Below, piece by piece: positions 26,977-35,681 of a stretch of DNA of 64,000 nt; the first letter of the stretch is position 1, and every line of letters starts with the position of its first letter. The notes beneath the pieces were generated by a model that saw only the letters and a list, made by a program, of their open reading frames with translations, ran no database searches and had not been told where the DNA came from. This DNA comes from Pontibacter indicus (GTDB lineage Bacteria; Bacteroidota; Bacteroidia; Cytophagales; Hymenobacteraceae), in NCBI RefSeq assembly GCF_900156345.1, contig NZ_FTPP01000003.1:124001-188000 (forward strand), given 5' to 3'. A program made the translations under genes and the position numbers.

Positions 26977-28044
26977 CTATTTGCCTATCTCCTTGTTCAG
27001 TGCCTTCACTTCTTCCCATGTCCAGTAGCGCTTCGGCGCTATACCTGCATACCTTTCCCGGAAGTAGTCCACGACCAGTTGCTTCATTTGATCGGCAGGT
27101 ATAGACGAGGCATAGATCTCGCGGGTGGTCGGGTGGTCGTAGCGCTCCATGCGCGAGAGGTCCTTTCCTTCGAGGCGCAGCAGCGGGCCTGTTTCCGTAA
27201 AATTGTCCGCCGTCCAGGTATAGCCAGAGGTTTCCAGGGCATTGAGTTGTTCGGCCAGCGGTTTCAGGCTGATACGCGGCAGCGTGGGTCTGGATACGAA
27301 ATCGATCCAGGTGGTGTACTTATACTCCAGCTCGTAGCGGTTGCCTTCGTAGCAGCTCAGGACCATGTCGAAGCCGATGGTGCGGCTGAACAGGGAGTAG
27401 TAATGCACCGGTTTCTGTGTGTTGATCACGATCAGGCCTATATCAGGAAAGCGCTCCAATTTTGTGTCGGGCTTGTACATGTCGCGATAGCCAAGCAGCA
27501 CGTCGGCCACTTCTTCTTCCCAAACCGGCTTTTCCCAGTCAGGGTCCTGGAGCACACGACCAAACTCCCGCAGAAAATACCGGAACTTGTCGACGCAGCG
27601 TTTGGCTTCTTTTTCTTCAGACTCCTCCGCCCCGAAAGGCGCGTAGAACATGTCGCGCTCGCGGGTGTTGAGCCAGCAGACCAGTTTGAGGGCCTCCCCT
27701 GCCAGCGGATGGTTGAGGTCCAACTCCCGGAAGTCGCCGATGTGGGCCATCAGGCGCAGCAGCTCCTCGTTCTCCAACGCCAGCTCCGGATTCAGCAAAC
27801 TCCATACCCCCACAAACCCGTCGATGTCGAAATGGTTGGCCGTGACGTAAGGCAGTTCCAGACCGGGCAGGTTGAGGCGCATGGCGTGTAGTACCATGGC
27901 GGCGCTTGTGTCGTCGCGCACTTCGGTTGGAGCGGGCGCGCCACGCCAGTGCGAAAGCACCAGCCCGTTGGGGTGCATACTGTCCACGATGATGGCTTTT
28001 TTCTCTTTTACCTCGCCAAAAGGTATAAACTGTCGCTTTATCAT
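26977..28044 (-). CDS. Hypothetical protein, possibly DUF6687 family
   Basis: 355 residues, cytoplasmic, no signal or membrane segment. Notable segment near the N-terminus: LVLSHWRGAP, then DDTSAAMVL, and TANHFDIDGFVGVW, where the His/Asp cluster recalls a metal- or phosphoester-binding site. I recall a Bacteroidota family of unknown function (DUF6687) with this pattern, but the number is from memory. It is divergent from pncB, with 137 bp between start codons; no functional link is shown. Confidence 0.75.
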   Translation of the reverse strand: MIKRQFIPFGEVKEKKAIIVDSMHPNGLVLSHWRGAPAPTEVRDDTSAAMVLHAMRLNLPGLELPYVTANHFDIDGFVGVWSLLNPELALENEELLRLMAHIGDFRELDLNHPLAGEALKLVCWLNTRERDMFYAPFGAEESEEKEAKRCVDKFRYFLREFGRVLQDPDWEKPVWEEEVADVLLGYRDMYKPDTKLERFPDIGLIVINTQKPVHYYSLFSRTIGFDMVLSCYEGNRYELEYKYTTWIDFVSRPTLPRISLKPLAEQLNALETSGYTWTADNFTETGPLLRLEGKDLSRMERYDHPTTREIYASSIPADQMKQLVVDYFRERYAGIAPKRYWTWEEVKALNKEIGK

Positions 28045-28181
28045 GCCTTAAAGATAGTTAAATCTGGCATCAACCCTTAAATTCGGGCGTTCATCAGGGC
28101 AAAGCAGGTATACCGGGCACCCGGCACATCCAATTGACCTGGCATCCGTTTTTCTCTATAAAATCATCAACACATATCCCC

Positions 28182-29681
28182 ATGTCCACTCTTCAGCAGC
28201 TTTACCGAAATTCCCTCTCCCTCCTGACAGACCTCTACCAGCTCACGATGGCCTACGGCTACTGGAAGGAAGGGATGGCGGAGCGCGAGGCTGTTTTTCA
28301 CCTCTATTTCCGCAAGCCGCCTTTTAAGGGGGGTTACACGATAGCCGCGGGACTGGCCCATGCGGTGGAGTACCTGCAGCAACTGCAATTCACGGAGGAC
28401 GATCTGGCCTATCTGGGCAGCCTGCGCGGAGGCAACGACAAGCCGCTGTTTGAGCAGGCTTTCCTGGACTACCTGCGCGACCTGCGCTTTACCTGCGACG
28501 TGGATGCCATACCGGAAGGGAGCGTGGTGTTCCCCAGCGAGCCACTGATCAGGGTGCGCGGACCGCTGCTGCAGGCGCAACTTGTGGAGACGCCCCTGCT
28601 TACGATCATGAACTTCCAGACCTTGATCGCGACCAAGGCAGCCCGTGTGAAGGAGGCGGCAAAGGGAGATTTGGTAAGTGAGTTTGGCATGCGCCGTGCC
28701 CAGGGTATAGATGGGTCGCTGGCTGCGGCCAGGGCCGCCTACGTGGGCGGCGTGGACGCCACCTCCAACCTGCTGGCCGGCAAACTGTTCGACATACCTG
28801 TAACAGGTACCCACGCCCACAGCTGGGTGCAGGCATTTGAGAGCGAAGCAGATGCCTTTGAGGCCTACGGCAAAGCCTTCCCCCAGGACTCGGTGTTTCT
28901 GGTGGATACTTACAACACGTTGGAAGGGGTGCGCCACGCCATTGAAGTAGCCAAAAAACTGAAGCCCACCGGCTTTAAGCTCAAAGGCATACGCCTGGAC
29001 TCCGGCGATTTGACATACCTGAGCATCGAGGCCCGCAAGCTGCTCGACGAGGCAGGTATGGCCGACACCAACATTGTGGCCAGCAACGACCTGGATGAGA
29101 ACATTGTGACCAGCCTGAAACAGCAGGGCGCCAAAATCAACGTCTGGGGAATCGGCACGCAACTGGTAACCGCCTACGACCAGCCGGCTCTGGGCGGTGT
29201 ATACAAGTTGGCGGCGCTGAAGCAGGAAGATGGCGAGTGGAACTATACCCTGAAACTGTCGGAGCAGCTCGAGAAAACCTCCAACCCAGGTATACAGCAA
29301 GTGCGCCGTTTCTACGATGGCCAGGGCTATGTGGCCGACATGATCTACAACGAAGCGGAGCCACTGCCTGACAAGGTGCTCATTGTGAGCCCAACCGACA
29401 ACACTCGTCGCAAGTCCGTTCCAGCGGGCACGGCTTACAAGGACCTCTTGATTCCTATTCTCTCAACAGGAAAGCTTGTGCAGGAACTACCCGATTTGAA
29501 GGCTATCCGGAAGCATCGCGAAGAGGAGATCAGGAAGCTGCACGAGAGCATCCGCCGCCTGTTGAACCCGCACGCCTACCCGGCTGGCCTGGAGGCAGGC
29601 TTCCACCAGTTCAAGACCGAGCTGGTGCTGGCCCTGCGCGAGAAAGGCGAGGCTGCTTTGAAGGAGCGGCAGGCACAGTAG
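28182..29681 (+). CDS. pncB: Nicotinate phosphoribosyltransferase
   Basis: Cytoplasmic enzyme of the NAD salvage route: nicotinate + PRPP + ATP to nicotinate mononucleotide. 499 residues from the ATG at 28182 (product MSTLQQLYRNSLSLLTDLYQ); an upstream in-frame ATG at 28134 gives an unsupported leader. Seen: SLLTDLYQLTMAYGYW, FGMRRAQGIDGSLAAARAAY, GTHAHSWVQAF with the active-site His, GIRLDSGDL and VWGIGTQLVT. Its last about 43 codons lie in a 161-bp segment that is repeated 7.3 kb downstream, past the curli locus. So the present 3' end may have been supplied by the inserted DNA. Confidence 0.95.
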   Translation: MSTLQQLYRNSLSLLTDLYQLTMAYGYWKEGMAEREAVFHLYFRKPPFKGGYTIAAGLAHAVEYLQQLQFTEDDLAYLGSLRGGNDKPLFEQAFLDYLRDLRFTCDVDAIPEGSVVFPSEPLIRVRGPLLQAQLVETPLLTIMNFQTLIATKAARVKEAAKGDLVSEFGMRRAQGIDGSLAAARAAYVGGVDATSNLLAGKLFDIPVTGTHAHSWVQAFESEADAFEAYGKAFPQDSVFLVDTYNTLEGVRHAIEVAKKLKPTGFKLKGIRLDSGDLTYLSIEARKLLDEAGMADTNIVASNDLDENIVTSLKQQGAKINVWGIGTQLVTAYDQPALGGVYKLAALKQEDGEWNYTLKLSEQLEKTSNPGIQQVRRFYDGQGYVADMIYNEAEPLPDKVLIVSPTDNTRRKSVPAGTAYKDLLIPILSTGKLVQELPDLKAIRKHREEEIRKLHESIRRLLNPHAYPAGLEAGFHQFKTELVLALREKGEAALKERQAQ

Positions 29682-29710
29682 CGAGGCTATACCTTAGCGT
29701 TTGCGGCCGC
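29550..29710 (+). repeat. Left 161-bp direct repeat flanking the curli locus
   Basis: Spans the last codons and stop of pncB, an 18-bp spacer and the final codons (GRKR and stop) of an HNH-type gene that is otherwise absent here. It matches 36891-37051 at 156 of 161 positions by my alignment, without gaps. The match begins at an ATC codon and ends after GCGGCCGC. Confidence 0.95.
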
Positions 29711-29752
29711 TCGAAAAAGGTCTCTGCATAAGGCACCATGAATTTGTCTCCC

Positions 29753-31252
29753 TTACTTATAGTCAGGCATAGTGGCATTTTCGAATAACCTCACCCGACT
29801 TCTGCCCCCAGACACATCCATCATCCATACTGAGCTTGGGCCTACTCCATCGTTTGGTGCGTTAGTAAAGATTATTTTTGATCCGTCAGAAGAGAATCGA
29901 GGGAAGAGGTCATTCGTACCGTTAGGTTTACTGGTCGAGAGATTGGTGACACGGGAGGTTTCAATATTTTTTATAAAAATTTGAGCGTTCAATTGGCGTC
30001 CAGCGGTATTTTCGAAGCCTTCCACATCTTGGGTGTATAGCACATTCTTGCCATTAACAGAAAACGTAGGACTTTCTATTCGGCCAGGAAGATTTTCTAC
30101 TAGGAGTGTCATATTGCTGCCGTCCGAATTCATAATGTAAATCTCAGAGTCATTGATATTTGAACCGATGGTCTGAACAACAATCTTATCTCCGCTAGCC
30201 GTCCAGTCGATCAAACGGAAATGTCTGTTAGCGGGTGCCTTTGCAATTAATCTAAGTCCTGTCCCATTGCGGTTGATCAGGTATAAGTTTTCGTAATGGG
30301 TATAGAGTAGTTGTCCGCCATCAGGAGACCAGGTAAATCCTATACCTTGATTATGATAACCCGCGACAGGTATGGTAGTTAATTGCCGCTTATTGGAGCC
30401 ATCCCGATTCATAGTATAGATATGTATGTCGGTACCAATGTTAGAAGAGTAGGCTATCAGGTCTCGTATTGGACTTATAACGGGCCACCACTCTCTGCCA
30501 AACGAGGATGTCAGTCTAAATACATTTGCTGATGTACCATCAGAACTGTATATATCATAATTCCCATCTACTGCACGGGCAAAAACATAACGGGTCACTG
30601 GCATAGCGTAAGTAGTAAAACTCCATACCGGGCCGTTCGTTACTGCACCACGTCTGTTCTTCACGGTCACTTGCCAGAAATAAGTAGTATTAAATTTCAG
30701 GTTAGAGGCGACCACTGTTGTGTCTCGGATGTTCTGCACTAGCAGCCTTTTTTCAGCGACACCAGATTCGTAAAGATATACGTTATAGGTCAGGCTATCA
30801 GAAGGTCGTGCCTCAGGGCTACTCCACTTCAGAGTTAATGAAATATTCTGATCTTGTAAATTATCTGCAGGCGATACCAGTGTTGGCGGCCCTGGAGCAA
30901 AAGTGGCCGGGTTCTCAGGAACCATCAGGATAGTAACAGTTGTCCGGTTGTCGTTTTTGACAGCAACAGCCACACTCTCTGATTTATAACCACTTTTACG
31001 AGCTAAAAGTGTATAATTTCCACCTGCAACTGGATCTAGCAGGAAACTACCATCCTCATCAGAAGCAATAGCTGAGGTAGCAGGGTTGCTGGTTACGGCT
31101 ACTCCAGCTAAGACTCCACCAGTGTCGGCGTCTCGAACTTCTCCTGCAATAGAACCCTCTCCAACTGGTTCAATAGTGTCCTCGTTGCAGGCAGAAAATC
31201 CTATAAGTAATAAAAAGGCACAAAAAAACCTAAGGGTAGTTACTTGGAGCAT
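29753..31252 (-). CDS. Lipoprotein with carboxypeptidase-regulatory, FnIII and PD40 repeats
   Basis: 499 residues. Lipoprotein signal (FFCAFLLLIGFSAC), then a carboxypeptidase-regulatory-like domain (about 33-110, GSIAGEVRDADTGGVLAGV), an FnIII-type domain (about 122-215, with TYNVYLYESG and TTYFWQVTV), and a TolB-like propeller (about 220-499) of PD40 repeats such as FTWSPDGGQLLYT, IYIMNSDGSNMTLL and FSSDGSKIIFT. The layout suits surface protein or fibre binding. It is the last gene of the leftward curli series, 207 bp beyond csgH, and may help attach or regulate the fibre (inference). Its stop is only 43 bp from the left repeat. Confidence 0.85.
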   Translation of the reverse strand: MLQVTTLRFFCAFLLLIGFSACNEDTIEPVGEGSIAGEVRDADTGGVLAGVAVTSNPATSAIASDEDGSFLLDPVAGGNYTLLARKSGYKSESVAVAVKNDNRTTVTILMVPENPATFAPGPPTLVSPADNLQDQNISLTLKWSSPEARPSDSLTYNVYLYESGVAEKRLLVQNIRDTTVVASNLKFNTTYFWQVTVKNRRGAVTNGPVWSFTTYAMPVTRYVFARAVDGNYDIYSSDGTSANVFRLTSSFGREWWPVISPIRDLIAYSSNIGTDIHIYTMNRDGSNKRQLTTIPVAGYHNQGIGFTWSPDGGQLLYTHYENLYLINRNGTGLRLIAKAPANRHFRLIDWTASGDKIVVQTIGSNINDSEIYIMNSDGSNMTLLVENLPGRIESPTFSVNGKNVLYTQDVEGFENTAGRQLNAQIFIKNIETSRVTNLSTSKPNGTNDLFPRFSSDGSKIIFTNAPNDGVGPSSVWMMDVSGGRSRVRLFENATMPDYK

Positions 31253-31459
31253 AAATGCTGATAGTTAGTGAATCAGTACAATGGATCCGATTACTTAACA
31301 AAAATCTAAAAGTTTAAAAAAATTCATATATATTTATATACGAATAAACTATCTACTTGTTGCTATGCTTAGATGAAATTATACAGTTACACTTTTTCCA
31401 TGGAAAAGAAACAGACTGCTTACAATATTAATATTATAATTATCAATGCAGCAGTTATC

Positions 31460-31804
31460 CTATAGTTGTGGAACTGTTAATGAATGACTTGCCATTAGTT
31501 GATTTTCGCTATAAATCTCCAATAATAAGCTGTAACTATCGGAGGGTCTGATAGACAATGAAGTTTTTGAAAGGGCTATTGCTTGGCCGGATGCAGCTAC
31601 AAAACTTCCAGACTGACTGTTTGCTGATTTGCCACTTGCTGAAACGCGAATGCATTTGAATTTATAAGTAAAGCATACAGTCTGTGAGCTCTTGTTTTTA
31701 AAGTTGTTAGATACTAGAAGTAAGTCGTTGTTGCGCTGTGTATGCATATTTGCTACATATTGCGACTCTTTTTGGGTAATGTTGCTTGCATTATACATAA
31801 TCAT
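31460..31804 (-). CDS. csgH: CsgH-like curli assembly chaperone
   Basis: 114 residues. The second half fits CsgH, the small periplasmic chaperone that holds curlin subunits soluble in bacteria without CsgC: CIRVSASGKSANSQSGSF, then an alternating strand region ending in SYSLLLEIYSENQLMASHS. It directly follows the second curlin gene (30 bp gap). Oddity: no clear signal peptide in this start. The ten codons between the curlin stop and this ATG are in frame and encode a hydrophobic stretch (FRFFIFNSL) continuing into LMIMY, so the true start may be a non-standard codon upstream or export may be lost. Call rests on pattern and context. Confidence 0.7.
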   Translation of the reverse strand: MIMYNASNITQKESQYVANMHTQRNNDLLLVSNNFKNKSSQTVCFTYKFKCIRVSASGKSANSQSGSFVAASGQAIALSKTSLSIRPSDSYSLLLEIYSENQLMASHSLTVPQL

Positions 31805-31834
31805 AAGGGAGTTAAAGATGAAAAATCTAAACGA

Positions 31835-32419
31835 TCATTTTTTGATAGGTGCTGCCTGTGAGGGAATCCAATTTCCCTGTTCAATTGTGATGTTCATATT
31901 GTTGCCTTCCTGCACTACCCTATAAGATTTTGAGTTCAGACCTGTCTCTACCTGGTTAATGGTATTATTATTCCCGAACTGTAGAAGAGTGTGCTCTAAA
32001 TTCGCACCTTTGATGACTTGATTAATACTATTGCTTTGTCCTTGCTGATGTACCTGGGTTGTATTGTGTATACCTTGCACCTGGCCAGTGTAGGTATTAT
32101 TTTCTCCAATCTGCTTAGTCTCCATGCGATTCCCCATGCCCTGCTGCTGCAAACTGGCTCGGTTGTAGTCTCCCACCTGCATGATAAATGCACTATTGGA
32201 TTGAGGTAATGAGTTTTTCTGTATAATGGCCGCATTGTTTGCAGCCCCTAACTGATGTATTTGGGCTCCTCCTTTATTCGTATCGCTGGACACAGGGTTA
32301 ATTTTATGCTCCGTTTTTAACTGTTTTAATAGTTCATCCTCGTTTTTAACCGCCTGCCCAAACGCAGTCTCCTGTAGAACTAAAATAGAGACAATAAGTG
32401 CTAGTAATTTATTTTTCAT
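31835..32419 (-). CDS. csgB: Curlin-repeat protein, CsgB-like nucleator candidate
   Basis: 194 residues. Signal peptide (LLALIVSILVLQETAFGQ), a 35-residue charged leader, then roughly nine curlin half-repeats of about 11 residues rich in Gln and Asn, for example QVGDYNRASLQQQGMGN, QIGENN and QFGNNNTINQV, ending with NITIEQGNW. The small size, imperfect repeats and position beside the large curlin fit a nucleator (CsgB role). CsgA or CsgB roles cannot be fixed from sequence alone. Confidence 0.8.
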   Translation of the reverse strand: MKNKLLALIVSILVLQETAFGQAVKNEDELLKQLKTEHKINPVSSDTNKGGAQIHQLGAANNAAIIQKNSLPQSNSAFIMQVGDYNRASLQQQGMGNRMETKQIGENNTYTGQVQGIHNTTQVHQQGQSNSINQVIKGANLEHTLLQFGNNNTINQVETGLNSKSYRVVQEGNNMNITIEQGNWIPSQAAPIKK

Positions 32420-32497
32420 AACAGATACGCATTTGAAAATTTAAAAAAATCTCTTGGGCATGCAGAACCGCATCCCCAAGAGATCATGCTGTTTAAA

Positions 32498-33880
32498 TTA
32501 TTGGTTGATGGTAGACACGTTGCCCGTTCCGTTTTGAATTACAGTGGCATTGTTCATCATACCACCCTGCGTAACAGTAGAGATATTAGCGCCACCCATT
32601 TGCATAGTAGTGCTTGTTCCTAAAACTCCAGATTGAGTCACACTAGCGTTGTTACCTGTACCAATTTGGTAAGTCAAAGCTCCGTTACCTGCTCCCGACT
32701 GGGTAATAACAGCATTGTTTGATGTACCTTCCTGATAAGTTCCAGAGTAGTTACCTGTGCCTGACTGATTGACTACTATAGTGTTCAAATCACCAACCTG
32801 TAATGTACCTGCAACATTACCAGTACCTGTCTGAGTAACATCAGCACCGTTAGAGTTGCCCACTTGATCTACTGTAGCGATGTGCGAACTTCCACCCTGG
32901 TCGATAACTGCAGTGTTAGCATCACCAGTTTGGCTTGTTTCTGCCTCGTTCAGATCTCCAATTTGATTGATTGATGAACTGTTATCCAGACCGGCTTGGA
33001 AAGCTGCGCCAAAATTTGCGGTTCCAGCCTGGTTAATGATGGCACTGTTTCTGGCACCGCCTTCCTGAAGTACTGCAGCAGCGTTCTCGGATCCCACCTG
33101 GCTCACTTCAATAGTGTTGTACTCACCGCCTATCTGATCGGTGCCAGCGTAGTTTAAGTCGCCCTCCTGATCGATATCTGCACTATTACGGAAACCTTCT
33201 TCCTGATATGCCTCGACAAGGTTATTTTCGCCCATTTGATCGATGCCTACAGCATTTCGTAAGCCACCTAGCTGGTCAACATAAGAAATGTTAACTTCTC
33301 CGTCCTGGTCAACTCTGGCTTGATTTCTTTCACCACCTACCTGGGTTACCCACGCCTCATTGGCATCACCTGTCTGATCAATCTCTATTTGGTTTCTCAC
33401 ACCGCCATCCTGAACTGTAACAGCCGCATTCATCAAACCATCCTGATCTACGTCAGTATAGTTGGCGGCACCGACAATTTGTGTCACGTTCGTAGCATTG
33501 TTGTCACCATCCTGGTCGATGTCAATAAGGTTTCCCTCGCCACCCTCCTGTAAGGTTGCAGCATCATTTGCCAGGCCAGCCTGTCTAATATCTACTAGAT
33601 TTGTAGCGCCGCCATTTTGAGCTGCATTGGCCACATTGCTAACGCCTGACTGTCGCACTCCAGCTACATTTACCGCACCTCCAGTCTGTAATACAGTTGA
33701 TGAGTTTAGATCACCCTCCTGCGCAACAACTGCTGCGTTCATGGTACCGAGTGTTTGGGTAACGGTAGACGTATTTGTGTTACCGGTTTGAGTGGCCACA
33801 GCGCTGTTAGCTACTTGAGCAAAAGCTGAACCTGACATGAGAAGTGCGATCGCACTTGCGCAGATAAATGTTTTTTTCAT
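32498..33880 (-). CDS. csgA: Large curlin-repeat protein, major fibre subunit candidate
   Basis: 460 residues. Signal peptide (MKKTFICASAIALLMSGSAF, then AQ), followed by about 38 half-repeats of 11-12 residues (QxGxxNxAxV pattern), i.e. about 19 full curlin repeats against five in E. coli CsgA. In the first two-thirds the half-repeats alternate between 11 and 12 residues because every second one carries QxGGxxN; the last third is almost uniform 11-mers and poorer in acidic residues. Asp/Glu at the turn (DQDG, DQEG) is frequent, making it acidic. Such repeats stack as a beta-solenoid amyloid. It is secreted by CsgG and belongs to extracellular matrix. GC is low and AGGTATA is absent from the gene. 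Confidence 0.88.
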   Translation of the reverse strand: MKKTFICASAIALLMSGSAFAQVANSAVATQTGNTNTSTVTQTLGTMNAAVVAQEGDLNSSTVLQTGGAVNVAGVRQSGVSNVANAAQNGGATNLVDIRQAGLANDAATLQEGGEGNLIDIDQDGDNNATNVTQIVGAANYTDVDQDGLMNAAVTVQDGGVRNQIEIDQTGDANEAWVTQVGGERNQARVDQDGEVNISYVDQLGGLRNAVGIDQMGENNLVEAYQEEGFRNSADIDQEGDLNYAGTDQIGGEYNTIEVSQVGSENAAAVLQEGGARNSAIINQAGTANFGAAFQAGLDNSSSINQIGDLNEAETSQTGDANTAVIDQGGSSHIATVDQVGNSNGADVTQTGTGNVAGTLQVGDLNTIVVNQSGTGNYSGTYQEGTSNNAVITQSGAGNGALTYQIGTGNNASVTQSGVLGTSTTMQMGGANISTVTQGGMMNNATVIQNGTGNVSTINQ

Positions 33881-34228
33881 AATTTTAAATTGTAGATGGT
33901 TTATAAATTATTATACTATAACTATACCATCAAACAATTTTAATAGTTTCATATTTATATTAAAAAATTATATTTATTAATTAATAATTTATACTATATT
34001 TTTATAAGTATAATTGTATCTAAATATATGAATTTTTTTTAATTATTTTGAGGGATGCTATGCATTGGTAAATAATTAAAACTTGTGGTAAATCAATTTT
34101 GCTTTAAGCCGCTTACTTTTATCAAAATCACTTGCTAGGGACTCTTTAAACATCCTGTCTATTAAATGCGAATTTTATCGTTCAGTGTAAACCATAAACT
34201 CCTGTATAGAAAAACTGGATGGAAAAGG
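33881..34228. other. AT-rich spacer between csgA-like gene and csgG
   Basis: 348 bp of very AT-rich DNA with long A/T runs (33930-34050), no gene and no clear TAnnTTTG match. As it lies immediately upstream of the curlin genes it probably holds their promoter. Nothing more can be supported. Confidence 0.5.
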
Positions 34229-35626
34229 CTATTTATACAGGCCGAAATAGAAATTTATTCCTGCTTTACCAGAATAGAAATAGTCATTGAATCTGCCTTG
34301 CTCTAGCCCGTCAATTCTGTCATTAAACATATAAGAACTGGAAAAACCGAAGTCTATACCCAAGCGGTTGGTTAACAGATACTCCATGCCTACCCCTGCT
34401 TTTACATAGGGGTGCCAGCCGTTTGACTTTATGTCATTCAAGAAATCTCCTAGACCATTTCCTCTTACCAACACACCAGCACCAAGCTGCAAATAAGGCG
34501 TATACCTGAGCTTTGGAAATAGATTATAATTAATATTTACCTCTCCGTAATTAATCGTTTGTGAGAAATTCTGTTGTGCGGCCAGTGTGCCCCGCCCAAC
34601 TCTAGTATCGAAGACAATATTTTTGTTTGTGCTAGCCCTGAATCCTAGTTCTGCTATTGGCTTAATAGCTTGCTTACTATAATCCCCATTATACTGCATC
34701 AGACCTGCTGCTGCGCTAAAGCCGATCAAGCCTCGGCGATTCTCCATTTTTTGGCCGTGAATGTCAGTGTGCTGAATATCTTCTCGCTCATGGAAGTAAG
34801 CCTGAATAATTGGGTGCTCAAGGTCGTCCTTATTCTTAAGCTTCCAATAGCCCGCTTGTATTCCCTCAATAACAAGGCTCTGCACCGCTTTATCAATGGC
34901 CTCTTTCACAGCTATTTCTGAGGGCTCATTGTAAGTAAAGCCTGTTTCGGCTTCTAGGAGACGTTTAAATTTCACATATCTAAATAGCCCAAAATCAATT
35001 GCCTGCGACAGTATTGTCTTCGAGGTATAGACTGTTTTCAGTATCTCACCGGTACTCGTAGAGATAGCCCGCAGGTATACTGTCACCTTATCTTCACGGT
35101 ACTGCCCTGAGCCACCCGCTCCAAAATATCTTAGGCCGGCACCACCTGTCACTACATTGGCATCGTAAGAGATAATCCCCCCCTCCAAGATAATGCCGGC
35201 AAATAGCAAGCCGGGTAATATAGGTTCCCGCTTCCCGGTAATGGCCTCTGCCTCTGCTCTTGTAGAGCGAATTATCTTGCGTTCGTTTAGCAAATTGCCA
35301 AGATTCTCCCGCTCAATAGGAGAAAACCAACCCGATTCCTCAAGCGACTTCAGTAGTATGGTGGTTGTGCCCTGGGTAATGGCTGTTGACCAGTTGGCGC
35401 CATTTGCGGATGGTTTGTACTGCCCGGTCTGATCTCTAAACTTATAAACCGCTGCCACAACTTTCTGCTGAGGAGGTGGTAAGTTTACCAAATCTTCGTT
35501 ACCTGGAGCAGGAACGCCCAACATGGCCCGGCTTGTTTGCATTGGTTGGTTAAAATACGGGGCACAGCCATGTATAGCGCACAGAGAAACGAAGACTAAA
35601 AAGCCTCTCCAATTTAATCGCAGCAT
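34229..35626 (-). CDS. csgG: CsgG curli secretion channel fused to a C-terminal beta-barrel-like domain
   Basis: 465 residues. Lipoprotein signal ending IHGC, then a CsgG domain (about 20-275): PPPQQKVVAAVYKFRDQTGQYKP, LKSLEESGWFSPIERENLGNLLNERK, LLFAGIILEGGIISYDANVVTGGAGLRYFG, and the KVTVYLRAISTSTGEIL segment. CsgG nonamers form the outer-membrane curlin pore. From residue 297 a further 169 residues follow (FSAAAGLMQYNGDY, alternating strands, ending GINFYFGLYK) that look like an OmpA/opacity-type eight-strand barrel. E. coli CsgG is 277 residues, so this is a fusion or an extended family form. It stands between csgF and the curlin genes. Confidence 0.9.
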   Translation of the reverse strand: MLRLNWRGFLVFVSLCAIHGCAPYFNQPMQTSRAMLGVPAPGNEDLVNLPPPQQKVVAAVYKFRDQTGQYKPSANGANWSTAITQGTTTILLKSLEESGWFSPIERENLGNLLNERKIIRSTRAEAEAITGKREPILPGLLFAGIILEGGIISYDANVVTGGAGLRYFGAGGSGQYREDKVTVYLRAISTSTGEILKTVYTSKTILSQAIDFGLFRYVKFKRLLEAETGFTYNEPSEIAVKEAIDKAVQSLVIEGIQAGYWKLKNKDDLEHPIIQAYFHEREDIQHTDIHGQKMENRRGLIGFSAAAGLMQYNGDYSKQAIKPIAELGFRASTNKNIVFDTRVGRGTLAAQQNFSQTINYGEVNINYNLFPKLRYTPYLQLGAGVLVRGNGLGDFLNDIKSNGWHPYVKAGVGMEYLLTNRLGIDFGFSSSYMFNDRIDGLEQGRFNDYFYSGKAGINFYFGLYK

Positions 35627-35681
35627 AAATAAGGGTATAAGGGTAGGGTTATGGAGTACAAATACTATCTTCTGCTAACTA

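Noticed and set aside
28167..29300. Long open frame of 377 codons on the minus strand inside pncB
   Set aside because: It is antisense to a well-recognised gene and shows no protein family pattern; GC-rich third positions give long shadow frames.
32498..33880. Regular repeats that could suggest a CRISPR-like array
   Set aside because: The period follows codons of an open frame with a signal peptide; units are diverged at DNA level and encode curlin repeats.
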